Origin: Pseudopithomyces maydicus
Lineage: Eukaryota; Ascomycota; Dothideomycetes; Pleosporales; Didymosphaeriaceae
Reading direction: 5' to 3'
NCBI GenBank assembly: GCA_026873275.1
Contig: JANTUC010000005.1
Location: 1,178,001 to 1,242,000 of the forward strand
DNA length: 64,000 nt
The notes under the pieces: generated by a model
Told to the model about the DNA's origin: nothing
What the model saw: the letters and a program-made list of their open reading frames with translations, nothing else
The model's database searches: none
Made by a program: the position numbers and the translations under genes
Shown here: one piece after another, positions 56,566 to 64,000 of the stretch
How positions within the stretch are numbered: the stretch's first letter is position 1
Layout: every line of letters begins with the position of its first letter

Positions 56566-58311
56566 AGCAAAAAGAATGTGCAAGGAGCGGCAAAAGAGAA
56601 AAACCGCCTGTACTCTCTCCAGAGTTTATATGTATACATTCATAGGTGTATTGGACGGGATTCATTTCCAACACTTGCCAATATAGGTTTCCCAACACTG
56701 ATAATCCGAGGGATTTCTTAGTCGTAAGATTAGGACCAATCTCGACTTGCTGCCAAGCAACGATACAAGGCATCCAGTGAACCGGAAGGTCGGCAAGAGT
56801 GTTCGAAAGATCGTCCTGTCGAAATCTTAAAGTCACAATGCACAGAAATCCTTCATTCTGCAAGCGAAGTAGACCTAGGCACTCTGGCTGACTGTATCGA
56901 GCTGTACAATTTCGGCTCGCTACAGCGGTAGATTGGTGTGCAAGGACGTACAAATTTTTCCTAGCGTTCACACTACTACACATCCAGAATGGAGAGACTA
57001 TCATGTTACATACACCAGAGATGATGAATTTACTCAGACGGTGGCAAATATTGGAATAACAGTAGCCAGGCTAAAGCAAGTAGGTACTCTCCTCATGCGG
57101 GCCAACACATCTGTGCACGTTCTGTCTGTTCTGAATCTACTCCATGAACCATACCTAACGGTATATGAATAGCGAGACACACTCTTGACACCCACGTACA
57201 GTGAAATAGTACGATGCGCACCTCTAAAAGAGGTGATTCTTGCGCGACGGTATGTCTAGCGTGATCTGCTTGATAAATTGATCAGGATAGAAGGAGTTGC
57301 AGCTGATTCTACTAGTCCCGGTATGGGCGAAAAAAAAATTAATACGATCACAGGTTCCCTAGGTATCATCCTGGTCGGGGTTACACAGCCTTCCGCCTTT
57401 GGGGGCCACAAGCCTGATCGCCCGCCCAGATGAGGAACCATGGGAATTCCCTCAATCCAATACAGCTTATTCTTGGATACGACTCAACGGAATTTTCGGC
57501 ACTTTGAATCTTACAGAACATGGATGAAAAGACTCCAGGATGGTAGTTGCCAGCCAGCCAGCTGTTCTTCCCCTTTTATTGTACACATATTAGTCTAGTG
57601 TACCCATGTGTTTTCGCGAACTAGTAACGATCAGTTTTTGATTGTCACTATAACAGTGTTAGATCAATGAATCATAGTGGTTTCTAGAGATCTTTGATTC
57701 ATTGCTCGAAGAGTTTCTGTACCTGCGTCTGAGCTGTTCGATGGGTGCGGCCGTCGCCGTGATTTCGGCTTAGACTGCCGAGCCGAACAGCAATGAATTG
57801 CCCAATGGGAACAAAATCCTGTTTTTTCTTTGCTGTTGCCTTACGCACGCAAACGAGAAGCGAAGGAGTGACTTCAGTCTAGCCGCCCTCCTTGTTGTAT
57901 AATACCAGGACTAGAGAATTAGATCTATTAGATGCAGCTTACTCTTGGGATCATGATCCTTTCCGTATTCCAGAACGTAGACTGGGCATGGATACACGCG
58001 CTCGTTTTAGACATTGTTTCTGGTCTGGGTTAGCTTGCCAAGGGCAACAGATTACTCGACTACGCGGTTGGATTCCTTCGACCATCGCAAGGTTGACCGG
58101 TCTGAGAGGATCCGTAGGGTCATTCCATTGGAGATAGAATTTTTCTTTCAATTTATACATTCTCGTCATTTTCTTCGACCATCCCTCGACTGAGAACATG
58201 TATAAGAAGGGTAAGATAGACCAGTGCATGTCACACCCGCCCTCACCACCTTGACGCGAACCATTCGTTTCTGCAGTGTATCGTCTGTACTTGATACCAG
58301 CACCTAATATA
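56566..58311. promoter_or_regulatory. Divergent promoter of chitinase-protease and LysM genes
   Basis: A 1.75-kb head-to-head region without a recognisable gene. A TATAAA on the minus strand (56625-56630) is 60 bases before the chitinase start; TATAAG at 58201-58206 is about 105 bases before the LysM start. The layout suggests the two genes can be co-induced, for example by chitin; this is inference. Confidence 0.5.
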
Positions 58312-59726
58312 ATGGCACGGTTCTTGTCTTTTGTCAGCCTCGCGGTTGTTGGCTTCCGCGGTGCTGCAGCGTTCCCGTCTACGCCCGTATTCTCCAACTC
58401 TACGGGAGAAGTACACATTATGGATGAGTCGCCTAACTTCCCATCAGACCCCAACACGATTGCTACGTGCACGTGGTGGTGGGACAATGATGGCTCCATC
58501 TCATGCAAAAATATGCCTGCAGAGTGGGGGATCAGCCTGGCCAACTTCCTAGCTTGGGTACGTGCATGTCATACCAGATTACACCACTTGGCGGCTTAGA
58601 ATACCCCTTTCTAACTACCGGTACCTTGCAGAATCCTTCCCTCACATCCGACTGCGGCAACTATGTGACTGGTCGGTCTTACTGTGTGGAGGCTCCGGCC
58701 GATTCCGAACCTGGCCCGACTGCTACAGACAGCCCCAGTCCAACAACGACTTCACCAGGCAATGGTGTCACCACACCTACGCCAACCCAGGCAGACATGG
58801 TAGACAACTGCAATAAGTTCCATTTTGTCAAAAAGAACGAGAACTGCGACAATATTGCTAAGACCTACGGCATCAGTCGTGACCAGTTTGTGAGCTACAA
58901 TCCGTCTGTCGGTGATACATGCTCCGGTATGTGGGCGGAAGTCTATGTCTGTGTTGGAATCATTGGCGGATCGCCGGTGACAACATCGGCATCACCGACA
59001 AAGACTGGCAATGGCATTGCTACACCAACACCAACTCAAGAAGGCATGGTGGACAACTGTGACGCGTTCCACTTTGTTGAAACCAACCAAAACTGCGATG
59101 ATATTGCTAAGAAGTATGGTATCACACGCGCTCAGTTTGTGAGCTATAATCCATTGATCGGAGATACTTGCTCGGGGATGTGGGCCAAGGTCTATGTCTG
59201 CGTCAGCATCGTCGGCAGCGAGCCTTCTCCCACTACGAGCCAGAAGCCGACCTCTACCGGTAACGGTATTGCCACGCCTTCGCCAACTCAACCCGATATG
59301 GTCACAGACTGCAACAAATTCTACTTGGTCAAGTCCGGCGACACGTGTGCCTCGATTGCCTCGAAGAACAATCTCAGCCAGACGCAGTTCCGCAGTTTTC
59401 AACCCTCGGTGGGAACCGACTGCAAGGGACTTTGGCTCGATGCCTACGTGTGTGTTGGTCGTATTGGCATGGTCCCGAGCCCGACCACCATTATTACTAC
59501 TACAACGAAGACCGGTAATGGTGTTGCTACCCCTACTCCCATTCAGGATGGCATGGTGTCGAACTGTAACAAGTTCGAATTTGTTAGCACAACAACCACA
59601 TGCCAGTCTATTCTCAACAAGTACAAAATTACGCTCGCCCAGTTTTACAAGTGGAATCCCAGTGTTGGAAGCGGCTGCAACAACCTATGGGGCAACACAT
59701 ATGCCTGCGTAGGTGTTATCAGTTAG
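58312..59726 (+). CDS. Secreted five-LysM protein
   Basis: Exons 58312-58557 and 58632-59726 give 446 residues; the 74-nt intron has GTACGT and TTGCAG ends. A signal peptide (MARFLSFVSLAVVGFRGAAA) is followed by five LysM-type modules: a divergent one (CTWWWDNDGSISC..WNPSL) split by the intron, then four regular fungal LysMs (CNKFHFVKKNENCDNIAKTY, CDAFHFVETNQNCDDIAKKY, CNKFYLVKSGDTCASIASKN, CNKFEFVSTTTTCQSILNKY). They are separated by Thr/Pro linkers with a repeated TGNG[IV]ATPTPTQ motif. There is no catalytic domain. Such proteins bind chitin oligomers outside the cell and in known cases hide hyphal chitin from plant receptors or chitinases. Its divergent partner is the chitinase-protease, a pairing known for subgroup-C chitinases. 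Confidence 0.93.
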
Positions 59727-60163
59727 ATACAGGAACACAATTAGTAGATGATTCAATAATAATATGATGATGACATAAATCTGGATTTCGATACATCCGA
59801 GAATCGTATGACTGATCAAGTGAGAATTTCGGCGCAACGTGATAAGGGGCGAACAGTTACCGAGTTTGGAATGTTGCCTATTCCCAAAACGTCATTAGGA
59901 TCGCAACTCGCTACTCTGAGTGGTTGTGGGTATTGCGTTTATACATCCTTGCCTTCCTCGCTTATCAGTCTCGCCTGTCCACAAGTTTCTCCGGACATTC
60001 TGGGTGATTCGTTCTCCTCGTTCGCGCAGGCACATCTCCACGGCTCCAGTCGTTGGTACCAGATCTTCCTCTTAAGGTCTAAAATATGCCTTAATCAACA
60101 TCACGTTTTTTGAATATACTCTATTTGAAAAGTTGATTGCTGATCATTGTTTTCAGCGTATGC

Positions 60164-60164
60164 A

Positions 60165-60187
<23 letters not shown>
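60164..60187 (+). repeat. Poly(A) run of 24
   Basis: An uninterrupted run of A, followed by one G and six more A. Confidence 0.85.
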
Positions 60188-60195
<8 letters not shown>

Positions 60196-61035
60196 CCGTG
60201 GAATCGTACGTGGAAGTAAAACAGTATAACTGAAGTCGAACCCACGCTCTCAATGATAATAAACACAGATCTACATACCGGCTTCTTGAAAAAACATCAA
60301 TATAGTCTGATGAGATGATACTTCTAAAACGAGTAAGGAGATTGGAACTTTCTGAACTGTCGAGCCTTTGCAGTGAATTCGCAACACAATTGTTGGTAGA
60401 CGACTTGGAGAATTTGTGTTGCTAATATGGGTGAAAAATTTCTCTAACGGCACCTCTGGGGCTATTCTCTCGGGCGTTCCCGAGCCCTTCGCATGCACTG
60501 GTCATAGCGAAGAAACATGTTTTAGATCGCATTGTTATTTCCTTGCACTATGTGCCTGGGTGGCTCGCGGTACAACGCGTTTGCAAGGCCGAGATCCTTG
60601 TCCAATCCGGACGCGGACCACGGACACAGCCGCAGCGAAGTGGGGCAACGGCTTCCGTACTATGATGCGATGTGGTGACATCGATGGGCCCCATTCACAA
60701 AATTAAAAAATGTAGGTTCTTCGTTCTCTAAGCAGTACCCTATGTGTCTAAAGTAATGCATCGGCCGTTTTATTTATCCGGTATCGAATCCACTTTCTGT
60801 ATTCTGCAGGAACATATTCATTGGCGAAACCCCGATCGTCTGCAAGCCCGTCTAATAGATCTCTATATACTACTTGGGTCTAACCCAACGAGGTACTATT
60901 CGCAGACGAAAGCTAGTCCTTAGAGCTAGTAGAGATTCCCAAGTATTCAGTCTGATACATTGACGTCCTACTTGGTGTGCTGAACTGGGATCTTCTAGCC
61001 CCGCGAAACAGGGACCGGCAGGTCCACCTACTACC

Positions 61036-61070
61036 CGGTGATGTACATAAACCCCGGTTTCATGTCACCG
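61036..61070. repeat. Imperfect inverted repeat
   Basis: CGGTGA..CAT.AAACC on the left matches the reverse complement of GGTTTCATGTCACCG on the right, with a four-base insertion in the left arm. It could be a hairpin, a regulator site or a remnant of a small inverted-repeat element. Confidence 0.4.
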
Positions 61071-61552
61071 CCACGAAACAATTATGACCGTTTTCATTTT
61101 GGGGCTGTGGGATGCGGGGATGCGGGGATGAGGCGTACTGTAATTCCGAACCTATCTTGCGTTTCTCTAGCACAGTGAAATTTCTGCTGCCAGCATTCTG
61201 TTTTCACTAGAATTATGGTTTTCATGAAAATACTACAGATACATCTTATGAGAAATCGTGAAATTAGAAAACATTAGGAGTGTGTAAAGCCGAACATAGT
61301 CTGAGAAATGCGATGCGTTAGGAAGGGGTCCAAAGGGGGTTGGGGGCTGTTACGGGTCCCGGACCGAACCTTGCGATGGTCCGTATCGTTAAGCCGAACC
61401 TCAAGCTACAATATAGTAGCTAGCCTCTAGCCCTTGTTACCCAGACACCAGTTAAAGGGTACTTATATCGCTGAACCACCAAGTGCTCGCAATGGCCATA
61501 CTCTCCCAACTCTATCTTTTGTTGATCTCGGCCAAAATTTCTAGTATACATC

Positions 61553-63289
61553 ATGGACACCGAGGACTATGAAAATCCTCATCCCTTTATGAGATTGGAA
61601 ACTCCGACTCCAAGCAATCTTGCCCAAGACAATCGGCAGATGAATCCCATAACGATGCGTGCTCTCGGTTTACCAGCACAACGAAAGCTGTTTTCTTACG
61701 CTCATTTGGCCGCCATTATTATATCAGTCCTTTGTTTTGTGCTTGGAACTCTAACAATAACACCCACCCTCACAATTGCCTGGGAACTACGAGTCAATGG
61801 CCAAATCATCGTCATCGGTTTCCTGCTTGGCATCATGAATCTCTGCATGCAGGCAACCTTGCCGTTCACGTTTCTTTTACTCGAAGCACGATTCGGTCGG
61901 TCTCATCTTCAGAACTATGAGGCAATTTTATCCGGAAAGTTTGTTGGATCGCAGATCAGCTTTATCTGGCGTCTCACGTTCCTTCTTCTTCTTGCGCTTC
62001 CTCTGGGTCCATCAGTAGCATACAAGAGATGCTTGGGAGGTACTGCAAGCGCTCCTTATGAGTCTAGACAGACTGGAAGCTATGGTCTTGACTTTCCACG
62101 AATAGGGAGCTGGTCTCCCTCTAACGATGCTTTATATCTGTTTCAAACGTCGTTTTCGGCTTTCCAAACTGCCTCTGGTCTAGGAACTGCGCTGTATCCA
62201 CAGGAAGACGCTTTCCCTATAGCTTACGGCTACAACACTCTTCTCATCAGTAACGATTCAGCAGCTATTCTTGATATGCCTACAGGGTCATATCTTAATA
62301 GCCTACAGAGTAGCATGTATGAGAGCGAGAAACTTCATATCAATGCTTCTGTAAATGCCTATATCGCTTCCTATAACACAACTACGGCCGAAATTGAAAG
62401 AGACGACTCACTATGGTCAGCCATCATTGAATCAGGCGCACGAAATGGCCAGTCTGGACTAAGTACCATGGAACTGTATCAACCAAATGGCGCCCGTATC
62501 GGAGTAATGCCTTTTGACGACAACAACCAGACTCTATTTGCATTGTACTACAATTCCACTGAGTATGGGGGGATGCGGTTTCACGATTTCGACGACGAAG
62601 AGTTTAACAACTTCCGCCCTCGGGCGCAAATATACAGCATCAAACGCACCCGCTGTAGGGGATTTTGGTCTTTGAACTCAACCAGTATCCTACTTCTCGG
62701 AGGCAGCTGCGATACAGGCCTCACTGTAGACTCGAACATTCTACATAAAGATAGCATGACGCCTTTCCCCTACGACACCCTTCCCGCAATGGCGCATACT
62801 TATGAGTATTACGCAGGGCGAACAGATTCGGTCTGGTTGCGAGCAACATATGTTGTCAGTATGGCAACAATGTATTGGGCAAGAGGCTTGTTCATGATAC
62901 AAAGGGGCCTGAACCTACCTTATACCCCATTTGATGAAGCTATTGTATCAATTCGAAGCTCACTACGTGCAGATTGGTCGTTATATCTGGTTCTGGTGAC
63001 TCAACCTACAATCACCATACTTGGGTTCATCGTCACAATATTATTGCATAGAACGCACGTCGGTAAAGATTTCGGACTTCTTTCGATCCTTTCTGGGGTT
63101 GAACCAACGACTTTGAAGCTGATACGAGGTGCCGGCCTTTCAGGAAAGTCAAGGCAGCCCGTGAGAATTGATATCAGCACTCAATCGACTGTATTGGATG
63201 GCAAAGAAACACGCATACAATACTTTCTGAGACGAGACTCTGAAGATAGGGAAAGGTCATATTTGACGAAAGGTTCGATATATTCGTAA
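61553..63289 (+). CDS. Fungal multi-pass membrane protein, unknown function
   Basis: A single-exon frame of 578 residues from ATG 61553. Membrane segments: LAAIIISVLCFVLGTLTITP, IIVIGFLLGIMNLCMQATLP, FIWRLTFLLLLALPLGPSVA and, near the C-terminus, WSLYLVLVTQPTITILGFIV. Between the third and last lies a large outer domain with many N-glycosylation sequons (NDS, NAS, NTT, NQT, NST) and few Cys. The tail (GVEPTTLKLIRGAGLSGKSR) is basic and Ser-rich. The topology is like the product of 36049-38354, but the sequence is not obviously related. No named family is recognised. Confidence 0.75.
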   Translation: MDTEDYENPHPFMRLETPTPSNLAQDNRQMNPITMRALGLPAQRKLFSYAHLAAIIISVLCFVLGTLTITPTLTIAWELRVNGQIIVIGFLLGIMNLCMQATLPFTFLLLEARFGRSHLQNYEAILSGKFVGSQISFIWRLTFLLLLALPLGPSVAYKRCLGGTASAPYESRQTGSYGLDFPRIGSWSPSNDALYLFQTSFSAFQTASGLGTALYPQEDAFPIAYGYNTLLISNDSAAILDMPTGSYLNSLQSSMYESEKLHINASVNAYIASYNTTTAEIERDDSLWSAIIESGARNGQSGLSTMELYQPNGARIGVMPFDDNNQTLFALYYNSTEYGGMRFHDFDDEEFNNFRPRAQIYSIKRTRCRGFWSLNSTSILLLGGSCDTGLTVDSNILHKDSMTPFPYDTLPAMAHTYEYYAGRTDSVWLRATYVVSMATMYWARGLFMIQRGLNLPYTPFDEAIVSIRSSLRADWSLYLVLVTQPTITILGFIVTILLHRTHVGKDFGLLSILSGVEPTTLKLIRGAGLSGKSRQPVRIDISTQSTVLDGKETRIQYFLRRDSEDRERSYLTKGSIYS

Positions 63290-64000
63290 ACATAGATGAA
63301 TTCGAGAACAGCTTTGGTGGAATATCGAGATGATAGTTGTTCACGAGACTAACCATAGACTGCGCCACAAAGACTGCCATCTCTTCTGTACACTTACATC
63401 ACCTTTTCCTGGCCATGTGTTTCTTTTTTCTCTTTTCACATTTAACAAGAGAATCTAATATGTACCAATAGAACATCTGCATGGAATTAGAATTATAGTC
63501 TATTCAACGAGTTCACGATATATTTTCTAGAATGATGACATTTCAATGCAGTCCGAAGATTCTATGATTATGAACCAATTGGATGATATGTATTTAAATC
63601 CGCAATATTCTTCCATAGTGGATGCTAGCAAGGAACTTATTTCCAACCGAATGATATAAGTTTCTAGGAAGTGTCATCTCCTGAGCCATTTTGAGATTCT
63701 GCTATTCAGCCAACACGTGAAAACACATTTTGACCGCTTGAACCAAAAGAGCTTTCATATTTCTGAAAAGAAAAATCATTTCTTGCGTTTTTGAGAAGGA
63801 AAGACAAATTTGATCCACAGCTTGTATCAGGTGTTCTATTATACCCTAAACCCTAAGCCTAATCACGTTTAAGTGGGCATGAGAATCAATTGCTACAACT
63901 GAAACCAGTCATCAAATCTCCTACTGACTTAGTGTGGATTATGTCAGCTGAAAACTTTACATAGAGTAACTTGTGACGTAAATTGCTTACTTAGATGGTT
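63290..64000. other. AT-rich right end, no gene
   Basis: There are no credible open frames. It contains CCCTAAACCCTAA at 63844-63856, two telomere-like units. Confidence 0.5.

Larger units (their letters stand above)
59727..61552. other. Long AT-rich intergenic region
   Basis: No gene is recognised in 1.8 kb. Elements: a 24-base A run at 60164-60187, a TTGGGT-CTA-ACCCAA hairpin at 60874-60888, an imperfect inverted repeat at 61036-61070 and short GATGCGGG direct repeats near 61110-61130. The open frames at 59808 and 60416 show no domain. Confidence 0.5.

Noticed and set aside
59808..60113. 101-residue plus-strand frame after the LysM gene
   Set aside because: No recognisable motif and no splice connection to the LysM exons; probably 3' untranslated or intergenic sequence.

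Overview
The window is nuclear DNA of a filamentous ascomycete (Pezizomycotina; Dothideomycetes is my best guess). The signs are short 45-90 nt GT-AG introns that preserve frame, Zn2Cys6 and MATH/RING proteins, LysM proteins next to a subgroup-C-like chitinase, and a eukaryotic tRNA-Ala. I found about 20 protein genes and one tRNA. Intron coordinates were worked out by hand from splice motifs, phase and protein continuity.

Layout. 1-7.3 kb is accessory: a small secreted WSC protein, then a divergent pair made of a DUF7580-like protein (minus) and a C2H2 zinc-finger protein (plus) with a decayed or mis-sequenced 3' part. 8.2-30.9 kb is a conserved core block: SNT1 (Set3 complex), deoxyhypusine synthase, a large MATH/USP-like/MORN/RING protein, an F-box-like protein, VPS18 (HOPS/CORVET), a membrane protein and tRNA-Ala(AGC). 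31-38.4 kb holds a small ankyrin-like protein, a striking secreted lysine- and cysteine-rich repeat protein and a multi-exon membrane protein. 39.3-48.4 kb looks like a small catabolic cluster: NSDHL-like dehydrogenase, POT peptide transporter, HSL-type esterase, D-amino-acid oxidase and Zn2Cys6 regulator. 48.9-49.8 kb encodes a protein ending in a CaaX box. 50.1-59.7 kb is the most unusual part: a 2000-residue secreted protein that joins LysM, chitin-binding and GH18 chitinase domains to a subtilisin-like protease with an intact triad and two Cys-rich modules, divergent from a five-LysM secreted protein. The right end has one more membrane protein and AT-rich sequence with a short telomere-like motif.

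How genes may work together: the chitinase-protease and the LysM protein form a chitin-attack and chitin-shielding pair. The transporter, esterase, D-amino-acid oxidase and regulator could form a nitrogen-scavenging unit; GATA and CGGCC motifs lie in their shared promoters. The core genes are housekeeping and unrelated in function.

Quality warning: at least eight reading-frame breaks, all equal to one missing base and each placeable in a mononucleotide run of 4-6 (seven of them C/G), interrupt otherwise conserved genes. These look like sequencing under-calls, not biology, so several genes here would be split by automatic annotation.
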